Source: Candidatus Uhrbacteria bacterium GW2011_GWE2_46_68
Lineage (GTDB): Bacteria > Patescibacteriota > Patescibacteriia > UBA9934 > GWF2-40-263
Length of the DNA stretch: 36,659 bases
Assembly: GCA_001002765.1 (NCBI GenBank)
Contig: LCMS01000011.1
Location: forward strand, 1-36,659
Direction of reading: 5' to 3'
Shown piece by piece: positions 14,946 through 23,318 of this stretch. The translations under genes and the position numbers were made by a program. The notes beneath the pieces are model-generated. The model was not told where the DNA came from. It did no database searches and saw nothing but the letters and a program-made list of their open reading frames with translations. Position 1 is the first letter of the stretch. Every line of letters begins with the position of its first letter.

Positions 14946-14985
14946 TCTTCCTAGAACCCAAGTTATTTGTTATTCTTATTGCCGT

Positions 14986-16257
14986 ATGCGTTATTCCACA
15001 TTGTTCGCAAAGACAAATAAAAACGCTCCAAGCGATGGAGATTCGGCCAATGCGCGCTTTTTGGTGCAAGCCGGGTTTATTAATCAACTCATGGCCGGAG
15101 CCTATACCTATTTGCCTCTTGGCTTGCGTGTTTTAGATCGCATCAAAAAAATCGTGCGCGAGGAAATGCAAGCGATCGGCGGGCAGGAGATTTTGATGCC
15201 GGCTCTTACGCCAAAAGAAGTGTGGGAAACAACCGGACGATGGGATAGCATTGATGTGTTGTTCAAACTCGAAGGCGCGGGAGGAAAAGAATATGCACTT
15301 GGGTCCACACACGAAGAAGTGGTGACGCCTTTGGTGCAGCAATATGTAAAGTCATACAAAGATTTACCTGTTGCTGTGTATCAAATTCAAGATAAGTTTC
15401 GCAATGAGCCGCGCGCCAAGTCCGGACTTTTGCGTGGCCGCGAATTTTCCATGAAGGATTTGTACAGCTTTCACTTAAACGAGGAGGATATGCGGGCGTA
15501 TTATGAAAAATCCAAGCAAGCGTATTTGAACGTATTTCATCGCTGCGGAATTGACGCGATTATCACCGAGGCTTCGGGCGGAGTTTTTTCCAAATACAGT
15601 CATGAGTTTCAAACACCAACCGAAAGTGGGGAAGACGTGATTTACGTTTGTGACAAATGTCAGTACGCGCAAAATCGTGAGATCAGTGAATATAAAGACG
15701 GAGACACTTGCTCCAAATGTGATGGGGGAGTGATGCGGGAAACAAAGACGATTGAGGTAGGGAATATTTTTCCGCTCATGGAAAAGTTTTCCGAGCCGTT
15801 TGGATTTACCGTTGCCGGAGAAGATGGAAAACCCGTGCCCGTCATTATGGGTTGCTATGGCATAGGTCCTTCGCGTGTAATGGGAACCGTGGTGGAGATT
15901 CATCATGATGACCGAGGGATGTGCTGGCCAAAGTCGATTGCTCCTTTTTTGGTACATCTCGTAAGTCTGGGATCCAAAGACGATGAAAAGCGTGAAGAGA
16001 TTTTGGAAAAGGCCGGTGGATTATATGAGGAATTGCACAAGGCCGGAGTAGAGGTATTGTGGGACGATCGAGCCGAGGTGACAGCCGGAGAAAAGTTTGC
16101 AGATGCGGATTTGATCGGGATTCCTTTACGGCTCGTACTGTCTGAAAAGACCTTGGCCGAAGGGTCGGTTGAGTGGAAGAGGAGGGAAGAGAAAGAGGCT
16201 CACCTGGTTTCCTTGCAAGATATTATTGAGCAGGTGGAAGTCTTTGTAAAAGAATAA
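14986..16257 (+). CDS. proS: prolyl-tRNA synthetase, short form
   Basis: 423 residues, against about 570 in typical bacteria. ProS charges tRNA-Pro with proline in the cytoplasm. Class II motifs are clear: motif 1 around AGAYTYLPLGLRVLDRI, motif 2 in FRNEPRAKSGLLRGREFSMKD (about 138-157), motif 3 in GCYGIGPSRVMG, and the C-terminal anticodon-binding domain with EVLWDDRAEVTAGEKFADADLIGIPLR. The large editing insertion between motifs 2 and 3 is missing; a short segment with four cysteines stands there (C222-x2-C225 and C242-x2-C245), which may bind zinc. Cis-editing of Ala-tRNA-Pro is therefore not expected. No Shine-Dalgarno site is seen before the ATG. Terminator at 16267-16296. Confidence 0.95.
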   Translation: MRYSTLFAKTNKNAPSDGDSANARFLVQAGFINQLMAGAYTYLPLGLRVLDRIKKIVREEMQAIGGQEILMPALTPKEVWETTGRWDSIDVLFKLEGAGGKEYALGSTHEEVVTPLVQQYVKSYKDLPVAVYQIQDKFRNEPRAKSGLLRGREFSMKDLYSFHLNEEDMRAYYEKSKQAYLNVFHRCGIDAIITEASGGVFSKYSHEFQTPTESGEDVIYVCDKCQYAQNREISEYKDGDTCSKCDGGVMRETKTIEVGNIFPLMEKFSEPFGFTVAGEDGKPVPVIMGCYGIGPSRVMGTVVEIHHDDRGMCWPKSIAPFLVHLVSLGSKDDEKREEILEKAGGLYEELHKAGVEVLWDDRAEVTAGEKFADADLIGIPLRLVLSEKTLAEGSVEWKRREEKEAHLVSLQDIIEQVEVFVKE

Positions 16258-16266
16258 ACAAAAGAG

Positions 16267-16296
16267 AAAAACCGTGGGAAATCCGCGGTTTTTTGT
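16267..16296 (+). terminator. intrinsic terminator of proS
   Basis: AAAAACCGTGG, a GAAAT loop, CCGCGGTTTTTT (one mismatch), starting ten bases after the stop codon. Confidence 0.85.
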
Positions 16297-16324
16297 TTAG
16301 ATTGATTGACCAAAAGATTCGATT

Positions 16325-16459
16325 ATGGTTTTCTATAGATGTATGACATGGCATAACGACAAGCAAATGTTCACCCGCCCACAAGACATTTCTGATGTCT
16401 ATGGTTTGGTTTTGGATATTTCCCCTGTCGCCTTTATGTCGTGTCAGCGTTGCGTGTAA
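16325..16459 (+). CDS. possible small protein, 44 aa, in the proS-MFS intergenic region
   Basis: The 331 bases between proS and the MFS gene hold an open frame from ATG 16325 to TAA 16457-16459, with another ATG at 16343. The product has a believable composition (WHNDKQMFTRPQDISDVYG in the middle) and ends with a CQRC pair. TTGACC at 16306-16311 with a 17-base spacer to TTTTCT is a weak promoter candidate that would favour the second ATG, almost without leader. No Shine-Dalgarno site is visible. The same stretch can form small hairpins (AGACAT/ATGTCT and GCGT/ACGC) and ends in the strong terminator at 16486-16520, so it may instead be a small RNA, or nothing. Confidence 0.25.
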   Translation: MVFYRCMTWHNDKQMFTRPQDISDVYGLVLDISPVAFMSCQRCV

Positions 16460-16485
16460 ACGCATCTTCTTTCATAGAAAATAGG

Positions 16486-16520
16486 CCGCCCGGGGAATGA
16501 TCCCCGGGCGGTTTTGTTTT
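16486..16520 (+). terminator. strong terminator hairpin before the MFS gene
   Basis: CCGCCCGGGGA pairs perfectly with TCCCCGGGCGG around an ATGA loop, followed by TTTTGTTTT. The preceding annotated gene already has a terminator at 16267-16296, so this one must end a separate short transcript or attenuate the MFS gene. Confidence 0.8.
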
Positions 16521-16588
16521 GCCTTGCCGAAGTCCGCGTCATTGGCGAGGACGAAGGCGGGGCTTCTCTTACCTTACCGAGGTTTCTT

Positions 16589-17782
16589 ATGTCTATCACC
16601 AAAACCTACTACCTTTTCGTTCTTTCCAAGGACTTTGGACTGGCGTTTACCTTCGCCTCCTTTGTCCCTTATCTTCTTTGGCTCGGGCTTTCCTACAGTG
16701 AGGTTGCTTTCGTAAACATGGTGTTTGCAGGTGTGGTCTTTTTGGGAGAGCTGCCCACCGGTATGTTTGCCGACGGAAAAAGTCGTGTCTGGTCCCTGCG
16801 CGCGGGCGTGTGGTTGTGGATCATTGGATCCATTTTTTACGCATGTGCGCGAGGTGTCTGGACGGCGGCTCTGGCTGATGGCATTTTTGCCGTGGGCAAT
16901 GCGTTTCTTTCCGGCGCCAGACAAGCATGGATCACCGATGCTCTTAAAAAACACGGAAGAGAAAAAGAACTGCGACACGTTTTTGGTACCACAGCCATGT
17001 TAAGTGGTATTGCCTGTGTGATTGGTGGATTCCTTGGCGTGTTTCTTTCTTCCGTTCACATGCGTTTGATCTGGCCGCCTTTAATCGTTGGATGTTTGGT
17101 CAGTCTTTACATCGCTTACTATCACATGAAGGATGATGGAGAACCACAAGAGCGGATCAGTCAGTGGCAAGCCTTAAAATGCAGTGTGAATCTTTTGCGT
17201 CAAAGCCACGCTCTTTCTTGGATTTTGATCATCTTGGTTGTGACCGGAGGATTCATGACATTCAACCACTATTGGTCGCCATTGTCGGAATCCATCTGGG
17301 GCCGCAGTTCGCTTGCCTGGGTTTGGCCGCTTTTGTACGGAAGCACTGCCTTAGCCGGATATTTGGTGCGCAGGCATGAACATCTGGAACGCTATGGAAG
17401 CACTTGGATTGTTACCGCACTTTTTCTTGCCGGTGGAAGTCTTGCCCTTGTGCGTTTCCTCCCTCTTCCTTTTTGGATCATGGGCATGATGATGATGCAC
17501 GAACTGACTCGCGGAATTCTCGGACCGCTTATAGATACTTATGTGCAAAAGCGAGTGGAAAGTTCTTATCGTGCCACCTTCGGATCGCTTCAATCCTTTA
17601 TCGCGCATTTTGGATTCACTCTGACGCCAGCCTTTGTTTGGTTGAGCTTGGACGGGAAACCCAATACCCCAGACACAATTACCTGGCTTTGGTTTATCGC
17701 TGGCGGATTCATTGTCATCACCGCGATGATTTTGTGGGTATTTCGTCCCAAAAAAGAAAGTTCGATTCCAGAAGAATCATAA
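16589..17782 (+). CDS. major facilitator superfamily transporter
   Basis: I place the start at the ATG at 16589 (MSITKTYYLFVLSKDFGLAF), with GAGGT eight bases upstream; the longer frame would run through the hairpin region. 397 residues with about 12 hydrophobic segments. The loop after segment 2 reads GELPTGMFADGKSRVWSLRAG, the family's motif A (GxLaDrxGrRxxl) in an altered form, and a long hydrophilic loop lies near residues 175-195 between the two six-helix halves. The ending FRPKKESSIPEES is cytoplasmic. MFS proteins move small solutes by proton exchange; the substrate cannot be told, although the ELPTG version of motif A is common in drug-efflux-like members. Terminator at 17785-17814. 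Confidence 0.85.
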   Translation: MSITKTYYLFVLSKDFGLAFTFASFVPYLLWLGLSYSEVAFVNMVFAGVVFLGELPTGMFADGKSRVWSLRAGVWLWIIGSIFYACARGVWTAALADGIFAVGNAFLSGARQAWITDALKKHGREKELRHVFGTTAMLSGIACVIGGFLGVFLSSVHMRLIWPPLIVGCLVSLYIAYYHMKDDGEPQERISQWQALKCSVNLLRQSHALSWILIILVVTGGFMTFNHYWSPLSESIWGRSSLAWVWPLLYGSTALAGYLVRRHEHLERYGSTWIVTALFLAGGSLALVRFLPLPFWIMGMMMMHELTRGILGPLIDTYVQKRVESSYRATFGSLQSFIAHFGFTLTPAFVWLSLDGKPNTPDTITWLWFIAGGFIVITAMILWVFRPKKESSIPEES

Positions 17783-17784
17783 CG

Positions 17785-17814
17785 AACCGTCGGATCACTC
17801 CTGGCGGTTTTTTT
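17785..17814 (+). terminator. terminator of the MFS gene
   Basis: AACCG..GGA, loop, TCC..CGGTT (interrupted stem) followed by TTTTTTT, starting three bases after the stop codon. Confidence 0.6.
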
Positions 17815-17822
17815 ATACAACC

Positions 17823-17852
17823 AAAAACAGAGCCTTGCGACCCTGTTTTTTT
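17823..17852. terminator. terminator of the HU gene (works on both strands)
   Basis: AAAAACAG pairs with CTGTTTTT across a 12-base centre that can pair partly. The minus-strand T run follows the HU stop codon by a few bases; the plus strand also ends in seven T, a second stop for the MFS transcript. Confidence 0.7.
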
Positions 17853-17854
17853 AT

Positions 17855-18145
17855 TTATACTTGTCGTTTTCCTTTGAGAGCATCTTTGAGTGCTTTGCCC
17901 GATTTGAATTTTGGAACGGTTACAGAGGGGATTTGGATACGCTCGGTGGGATTTTGAGGATTGACTCCGGTGCGACCTGCACGAACGCGGGCGCTGAAGG
18001 TGCCAAACCCTGCCAAGGTGACTTCCTCACCGGCCACAAGGGCTCGAATTACCAAGGTTTCAAAGGCATCCAGGAAATCCTCGGCAGATTTTTTTGGAAT
18101 CCCTATGTGCTCGGAGAGGCGAGCAGCTAAGTCAGCTTTGTTCAT
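17855..18145 (-). CDS. HU family DNA-binding protein
   Basis: 96 residues, the usual size. HU dimers bend and wrap DNA in the nucleoid. Signature elements: MNKADLAARLSEHIGIPKKSAEDFLDAF (N-terminal helices), GEEVTLAGFGTFSARVRAGRTGVNPQNPTE (saddle and arm start; family GFGxFxxxxRxxRxGxNPxT) and VPKFKSGKALKDAL at the C-terminus. The intercalating Pro of the arm is replaced by a VNPQNP...IQIP stretch of typical form. It has its own promoter within the end of the rny region and a terminator. HU, IHF-alpha and IHF-beta cannot be told apart here, so I give no symbol. Confidence 0.95.
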   Translation of the reverse strand: MNKADLAARLSEHIGIPKKSAEDFLDAFETLVIRALVAGEEVTLAGFGTFSARVRAGRTGVNPQNPTERIQIPSVTVPKFKSGKALKDALKGKRQV

Positions 18146-18154
18146 ATGTCTCTA

Positions 18155-18183
18155 ATTCTAGCGTAAAAAGACTATTTTGGCAA
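18155..18183 (-). promoter_or_regulatory. promoter of the HU gene
   Basis: Minus strand: TTGCCA (18183-18178), a 17-base spacer, TAGAAT (18160-18155) preceded by CGC. The ATG at 18145 is nine bases after the -10, so the mRNA should have only a few untranslated bases. Confidence 0.65.
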
Positions 18184-18187
18184 GAGC

Positions 18188-19759
18188 CTAACGTGCATAT
18201 TCGATTGCTCGTGTTTCGCGAATCACCGTGACTTTCACTTCTCCGGGGTAACTCAATTCAGCTTCAATTTTTACAGCAATATCCTTAGCAAGTTTTTGTG
18301 CGGTTAAATCATCAATATTTTCGGGTTGTACAAATACACGCACTTCGCGTCCGGCCTGGATTGCATAAGCCTTTGCCACACCTTCAAAGGTCGCAGCCGT
18401 TTTTTCCAATTCTTCCATACGCTGAATAAACTGTTCCAAAGATTGTTTGCGAGCTCCAGGACGTGCACCACTAATGGCATCGGCTGCTTTGATAATCGCT
18501 CCTTCCACGGTTTTGGGATGATCCTCGTGATGGGCAATGGACTGATAACAAATCTCCTCGGGGAATCCGAATTTTTTCATGATGTTATAGCCGATCTCCG
18601 GGTGAGCACCTTGCATATCATGATCCACAGCCTTACCAATATCATGAAAAAGTCCGCCTTTTTTACAAACAAACACATCCGCTCCAAGCTCCTCGCCCAT
18701 GAGGCCGGAAAGCAATCCCACTTCGATGGAATGTTGGAGCGCATTTTGGCCATAACTTGTGCGATACTTCATGCGACCCAAAATGGAAATAAGTTTTGGA
18801 TCAATGGAAGAAACAGGAATACCCAGTTGATAGAGTGCTTCTTCTCCGGCTTTGCGGAGATCTTGAGCGAGAGCTTTTTTCGCTTCATCCACAGCTTCTT
18901 CAATACGGGCAGGATGAATGCGGCCGTCGGCAATAAGTGCATCAAGCGCACGCTTGGCAACCTGTCGGCGAATAGGGGAAAATCCACTGATCGTGATCAT
19001 CTCCGGAGTATCATCCACGATGATCTCGGTTCCGGTCAAAAGTTCGATAGCTTTGATGTTGCGACCCTCCTTTCCAATAATACGTCCCTTCATTTCATCG
19101 GAAGGAAGTTCCACGGCTAAGGTGGTTGTTTCTACGCATTGTGAAGCCGCATAACGTGTTACGGCCAAAGAAATTACATTGCGTGATTTGCGTTCGATTT
19201 CCTCCTCGGTTTGTTGATCAAGTTTATGTAAACGATTCATGAGCGCTTCTTGGCTTTGCGCTTCCACTTCTTTAAGTAAACGTTCCAAGGCCTCTTCTTT
19301 GGAAAGGGAAGCAATGGCTTGCAGTTTTTGCACCTGTTCTTCTTTGACTGCAACAATCTGCATTTTCGTTTCTTCCAAAAGTTTTGTTTGTTCCTCAAGT
19401 TTGGTTTTCTTTTCCTCTACATCCAGCAGTTTTTGGTCAAATAAGGTTTCGCGTTTTTCCAAGCGACGTTGTTGTTCTTGGATATCACGACGTCGTTGTT
19501 GCTCATCTTTTTTGGCTTCCTCGATGATTTGGATAGCCTTGTTTTTTGCATCGAGTAAAACCTCTTGGCGCTTATTTTTGATTTCGAGCACCAACTCTTG
19601 CTGTTTTTGTTTAGCTTCAGTCAAGAGTTTTTCCGCACGTTCCTCGGCATTATCAACCGTTTTACGCGCGATATAACGCCGAAAAAAATATCCGGCCACG
19701 CTCCCGATAAGGAGAGCGCCAAATCCTTCAATAAAGAGGACAATGAATTCAGGGATCAT
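18188..19759 (-). CDS. rny: ribonuclease Y
   Basis: 523 residues. RNase Y is a membrane-anchored endoribonuclease that starts mRNA decay. The order is typical: an N-terminal membrane helix (FIVLFIEGFGALLIGSVAGYF, about residues 5-25), a long coiled coil to about residue 200, a KH domain with GRIIGKEGRNIKAIE (about 228-242), and the HD domain with LFHDIGKAVDHD (about 369-380) holding the metal-binding His-Asp pair and a later AHHED. The C-terminal REVRVFV..ELSYPGEVKVTVIRETRAIEYAR is the family's conserved end. The leader contains two hairpins, one directly before the start. truB lies upstream on the same strand, but with its own terminator. Confidence 0.97.
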   Translation of the reverse strand: MIPEFIVLFIEGFGALLIGSVAGYFFRRYIARKTVDNAEERAEKLLTEAKQKQQELVLEIKNKRQEVLLDAKNKAIQIIEEAKKDEQQRRRDIQEQQRRLEKRETLFDQKLLDVEEKKTKLEEQTKLLEETKMQIVAVKEEQVQKLQAIASLSKEEALERLLKEVEAQSQEALMNRLHKLDQQTEEEIERKSRNVISLAVTRYAASQCVETTTLAVELPSDEMKGRIIGKEGRNIKAIELLTGTEIIVDDTPEMITISGFSPIRRQVAKRALDALIADGRIHPARIEEAVDEAKKALAQDLRKAGEEALYQLGIPVSSIDPKLISILGRMKYRTSYGQNALQHSIEVGLLSGLMGEELGADVFVCKKGGLFHDIGKAVDHDMQGAHPEIGYNIMKKFGFPEEICYQSIAHHEDHPKTVEGAIIKAADAISGARPGARKQSLEQFIQRMEELEKTAATFEGVAKAYAIQAGREVRVFVQPENIDDLTAQKLAKDIAVKIEAELSYPGEVKVTVIRETRAIEYAR

Positions 19760-19763
19760 AAAA

Positions 19764-19837
19764 GCTTCTCATGAGAGAAGCGTTTGGGAGATCCAAATTG
19801 AGGGGGGTGGACTAAAAGAGGCGCAAGAGAATTGCGC
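19764..19837 (-). promoter_or_regulatory. hairpins in the rny leader
   Basis: Minus strand: GCGCAA/TTGCGC with a TTCTC loop (19837-19821) and GCTTCTC/GAGAAGC with a TCAT loop (19781-19764), the latter ending four bases before the rny ATG. The 3' arm GAGAAGC is the only purine-rich stretch that could act as ribosome-binding site, so the hairpin may hide it. RNase Y could cut its own leader; this is inference. The rest of the 259-base gap shows no gene. Confidence 0.4.
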
Positions 19838-19969
19838 ATGTCAGAATCCGTTTTTTAGTCTTTTTGCTCAAACGATTCATGAAAGTTTATCGAAAAGATT
19901 CGGGATCTTCATGAAGAAGGATGCTCCGTCGGCTTCTTTCCAAATCAAGAATTACATTTTTACTTTATC

Positions 19970-19996
19970 AAAAAACTCCCTTTTTGGCAAGGGAGT
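19970..19996 (-). terminator. intrinsic terminator of truB
   Basis: Minus strand: ACTCCCTT, a GCCAAA loop, AAGGGAGT followed by TTTTT, 22 bases after the truB stop codon. Confidence 0.85.
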
Positions 19997-20018
19997 ATGG
20001 CTAAGATTCGCGGTTTTC

Positions 20019-20729
20019 TCAGAGTTTTGTCAGCATTTCATTGATGGGAATGAGATGTGCTTCGATGTCTTCTACAGCGATATTCTCAAAGGGGATGGCA
20101 GCGGAGACAGGAAAGGGACCAATTTCTGTGCGTCGAAGGGTTTGAACATAACCACCTGTCTCCAAGGTTTGTCCAAGGTCTCTTGCAATAGAACGGATAT
20201 AGGTGCCCGAGGAGCAGTGAATGGAAAGAGAAAGGAGAGATGTTCCATTAGCAGCTTGCCAAATGGGTGATGTTTGAGCGATGGAATAGATCTTTACGAC
20301 ACGGGGTTTGACTGAGAGGTTTTTGCCTCGCAGAGCGGCTTTGTACATTTTGACACCTTCTTGTTTAACCGCCGAGAATTGTGGTGGCACTTGTTCGATT
20401 GTTCCTTGAAACTTTTTGAGGGCTAATTGAATATTCTTTTGTGTTAATGGAAAGGGGGGAGGGCAGAGGGTAGGCTCCTTGGTGGAGTCATCCGTTGGCG
20501 TCGTGGCCCCTAAAACAAAGGTCACTTCATAGGTTTTTGGAAATTGAAGAAATGTTGCCAGGTGTTTTGTGGCGGGTCTTCCCACACCCACGATCAAAAG
20601 ACCGGTGGCGAAAGGGTCTAGTGTTCCCGCATGCCCCACACGTTGGATACCTGTGAGTTTGCGAATGGTATGAGTGACTCTGTGTGAACTCACCCAGACA
20701 GGTTTATCGATAAGAATGAAGCCTTCCAT
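20019..20729 (-). CDS. truB: tRNA pseudouridine-55 synthase
   Basis: 236 residues, short because the C-terminal PUA domain is absent or very small. TruB converts U55 in the T-loop of all tRNAs to pseudouridine. Signatures: GFILIDKPVWVSSHRV at the start (family DKPxGxSS), RVGHAGTLDPFATGLL with the catalytic Asp (about residue 38), KTYEVTFVLGATTPTDD, QVPPQFSAVKQEGVKMYKAA, and GTYIRSIARDLG. VWV replaces the usual xGx in the first motif. It diverges from infB, with which it is often paired in other bacteria. No Shine-Dalgarno site is seen. Confidence 0.96.
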   Translation of the reverse strand: MEGFILIDKPVWVSSHRVTHTIRKLTGIQRVGHAGTLDPFATGLLIVGVGRPATKHLATFLQFPKTYEVTFVLGATTPTDDSTKEPTLCPPPFPLTQKNIQLALKKFQGTIEQVPPQFSAVKQEGVKMYKAALRGKNLSVKPRVVKIYSIAQTSPIWQAANGTSLLSLSIHCSSGTYIRSIARDLGQTLETGGYVQTLRRTEIGPFPVSAAIPFENIAVEDIEAHLIPINEMLTKL

Positions 20730-20812
20730 ATAATTCGTTGCGGATCGTTTTTACTTTTTTGTCCAGTGGGAGCATTGTGGCACAAACAGAGTCATAAACA
20801 CCAGTGTTTCCT

Positions 20813-20841
20813 TTGACTCCCAAGCATTTTTTCGCTACACT
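20813..20841 (+). promoter_or_regulatory. infB promoter
   Basis: TTGACT (20813-20818), a 17-base spacer, TACACT (20836-20841) preceded by CGC. The ATG at 20869 is 27 bases downstream. Confidence 0.75.
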
Positions 20842-20868
20842 TCGAGCAACTTAGAATTTTTATTACCT

Positions 20869-22896
20869 ATGAATATCACAGAATTAGCGCGACGACTGCG
20901 GGTAAACCCCGAAGAGATTCGACAAAAATTGCCTGAACTCGGATTAAGTATTGGCCGGCGCGCGATCAAAATCGATAATCGTCAGGCTCAACGCATCATG
21001 GAAGCTTGGTCCGAGATGCGCCGTCGCGAGCGTTTGGCTCAAAAGGTAGAGCTTCAAAAAGCTTCCCAACTCAAGAAATATCACGAGGATGGTGAGGAAC
21101 AAGTTATTATTTCTTTACCTGCGGTGATTACAGTGCGTGACTTTGCCTCTCGCCTCAATCTTCCGGTACCACGACTCATGCAAGAGCTCATGAAAAATGG
21201 CATTCTGGCTTCGCTCAATGAGCGCATTGATTTTAACACCGCTTCCATTATTGCCGAGGATATAGGGTTTAAGGCAAAGCTTGAGGAAAAAGGAAAAGAA
21301 GAAGATGACACCCAATCTGTGGATCGTGTACGCGCGGCCGTGGAGGGAGAAAAAGTGGAGTCACTTCAAAATCGTCCGCCGGTTATTGTAGTCATGGGTC
21401 ATGTGGATCATGGAAAAACAAAATTGCTCGACGCGATTCGCAATACCCATGTCATGGAAACCGAGGCCGGAGGCATCACTCAACACATTGGCGCTTATCA
21501 AGTCGTGCGCAAAGGGCAACCCATGACCTTTATTGATACTCCGGGACACGAAGCATTTACAGTTATGCGTTCTCGTGGCGCTAAGGTTGCTGATATGGCG
21601 ATTTTGGTGGTGGCTGCGGACGATGGGGTACAACCTCAAACCAAGGAAGCGATCAATATCATTAAATCCGCTGGTCTTCCGTTTTTGGTTGCCATCAACA
21701 AGATTGATCGCGAAGGTGCTAATGTGGATCGCGTGAAAGGACAATTAGCTGAATTGCAAATTACATCAGAGGATTGGGGTGGCAAGAGTGTGATGGTTCC
21801 CATCTCTGCTAAACAAGGACTCCATATTGATGATCTCCTTGACATGATTCTTTTGGTATATGACATGGAAAAGGAAAAGATCAAATCAAATCCCAATCGT
21901 CGTGCGATCGGAACGGTGATTGAATCTCATGTGGACACAGGGGCGGGACCGGTGGCAACTGTTCTTGTGCAAAGTGGTACTCTTCATGTGGGAGAAACCC
22001 TTGGGGTGCGTGACATTTTGTACGGCCGTGTGCGCGCCATGTTGGATTGGAAAGGAGAGCAGATGAAAGAAGCCCCTCCTTCCACTCCGGTGCAGATTAT
22101 TGGATGGAAATTATCTCCGGCTGTGGGAGATATTATGGAAGTGCCGCAAGATGCCACCGTGCTCAAAAAGATCAAATCTACGGATAGTTCTCATAAGGCT
22201 ACTGAAGAAATGGCAAGTCTTAAAAAAGTTTCCACAGAAAGTACAGAGGAAACCGGAAAGAAATATCTCAATCTTTTGATTCGTACCGATGTACTTGGAT
22301 CTTTGGAAGCGATTTTGGGAATGCTGGATCGTCTGGAACATGAAGATGTGGGGGTCAAGGTGGTGCAACGGGGGCTTGGGAATATTACAGAATCCGATAT
22401 CGCCAGTGCGGAGGCTGATCATTCTTTGGTTATCGGTTTCAATGTTGTTCCCACTCCAACAGCCGAAGAAATGGCACGTGATAAGGGGGTGGAGATTGTC
22501 CAGTTTCAAATCATTTATAAATTATTTGAGGATGTTCTTGATCGTTTACAAAAGTTGCTTCCATCCGAAACCACGATTACTGAAATTGGAAAGTTGGAGG
22601 TTCTGGCAAATTTTCGTCACTTGGATCGTGGATGGATTGTTGGAGGACGTGTCAAAGAAGGAAAGATTTTACCAAAAGCAAAAGTGCGTTTGTCACGCGG
22701 GGATGTGTATGTGGGAGAAGGGGAAGTGGAGACCTTACAGATTGGACGATCCGAAATCAAAGAGGCAAGGCAGGGTCAAGAATGCGGTATGAATTATGTG
22801 GGTAAGGTGAAACCTGAAATTGGAGATGTGATGGAAATATATATGGAAGAAAAGAAAGCCAAAAAGCTTGAGATTCGCGGAGTTTCCAAACGATAG
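20869..22896 (+). CDS. infB: translation initiation factor IF-2
   Basis: 675 residues. IF-2 is the GTPase that brings fMet-tRNA to the 30S subunit and joins the 50S. Two small N-terminal IF2_N domains are seen (about 1-50 and 85-135; [23 protein letters not shown]), without the long charged linker of E. coli. The G domain has G1 GHVDHGKT at 177-184, the DTPGHEAF G3 motif, NKID as G4 and SAK as G5. Domains II-IV follow; the C-terminal fMet-tRNA-binding part contains the ERG-like [16 protein letters not shown] segment and ends in a basic tail. No Shine-Dalgarno site before the ATG (TTATTACCT). trxA and trxB follow after a possible terminator. Confidence 0.98.
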   Translation: MNITELARRLRVNPEEIRQKLPELGLSIGRRAIKIDNRQAQRIMEAWSEMRRRERLAQKVELQKASQLKKYHEDGEEQVIISLPAVITVRDFASRLNLPVPRLMQELMKNGILASLNERIDFNTASIIAEDIGFKAKLEEKGKEEDDTQSVDRVRAAVEGEKVESLQNRPPVIVVMGHVDHGKTKLLDAIRNTHVMETEAGGITQHIGAYQVVRKGQPMTFIDTPGHEAFTVMRSRGAKVADMAILVVAADDGVQPQTKEAINIIKSAGLPFLVAINKIDREGANVDRVKGQLAELQITSEDWGGKSVMVPISAKQGLHIDDLLDMILLVYDMEKEKIKSNPNRRAIGTVIESHVDTGAGPVATVLVQSGTLHVGETLGVRDILYGRVRAMLDWKGEQMKEAPPSTPVQIIGWKLSPAVGDIMEVPQDATVLKKIKSTDSSHKATEEMASLKKVSTESTEETGKKYLNLLIRTDVLGSLEAILGMLDRLEHEDVGVKVVQRGLGNITESDIASAEADHSLVIGFNVVPTPTAEEMARDKGVEIVQFQIIYKLFEDVLDRLQKLLPSETTITEIGKLEVLANFRHLDRGWIVGGRVKEGKILPKAKVRLSRGDVYVGEGEVETLQIGRSEIKEARQGQECGMNYVGKVKPEIGDVMEIYMEEKKAKKLEIRGVSKR

Positions 22897-22914
22897 ATCG
22901 AGTTATATAATAAG

Positions 22915-22966
22915 CAAGGCGTGGGGATAAGGCAGAAAAAGTTTGTCACCCTGCGCCTTGTTTTCT
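22915..22966 (+). terminator. probable terminator after infB
   Basis: CAAGGCG.GGG pairs with CCC..CGCCTTG across a loop of about 20 bases and is followed by TTTTC. The long loop makes it weaker than the others. Confidence 0.45.
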
Positions 22967-22997
22967 TTATCATTTATTTATTCTTTACCCATTTTTT

Positions 22998-23315
22998 ATG
23001 CCCGTATTACATCTCACACAAGAGACGTTTGATTCTTCCGTTTTGCAGGCGGGGAAACCCGTGCTCGTTGATTTTTGGGCGCCCTGGTGCGGGCCATGCC
23101 AAATGATGAGTCCGGTTGTGGATGCCCTTGCCGAAGATGTGACGGACGCAGTGATCGGAAAAATAAATGTGGATGAGGAGCCAGGGCTTGCTCAACAGTT
23201 TAATGTGCTTTCGATTCCCACTTTTATGATTTTTAAAGGCGGGCAGGTGGTGGATCAATTCTCCGGAGCCATGTCCAAGGAAGCGCTGAAGGAGCGTCTT
23301 CAAAAACATTTCTAA
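22998..23315 (+). CDS. trxA: thioredoxin
   Basis: 105 residues, the standard size. Thioredoxin reduces protein disulfides in the cytoplasm. The active site is W-C-G-P-C at residues 30-34 within VDFWAPWCGPCQ; KINVDEEPGLAQQF and the cis-Pro in SIPTFMIFKGG follow in the usual order. The gene for its reductase starts three bases after its stop, so reductant and acceptor are made from one transcript. No Shine-Dalgarno site is seen; the upstream sequence is T-rich (TTACCCATTTTTT). Confidence 0.97.
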   Translation: MPVLHLTQETFDSSVLQAGKPVLVDFWAPWCGPCQMMSPVVDALAEDVTDAVIGKINVDEEPGLAQQFNVLSIPTFMIFKGGQVVDQFSGAMSKEALKERLQKHF

Positions 23316-23318
23316 ATT

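Noticed and set aside
16223-16465. 80-codon minus-strand frame at the end of proS
   Set aside because: It overlaps the proS 3' end and the proS terminator; composition is not convincing.
19743-20270. 175-codon plus-strand frame across the rny-truB gap
   Set aside because: It runs antisense through the truB 3' half, and its product has no protein-like domain pattern; truB is certain.
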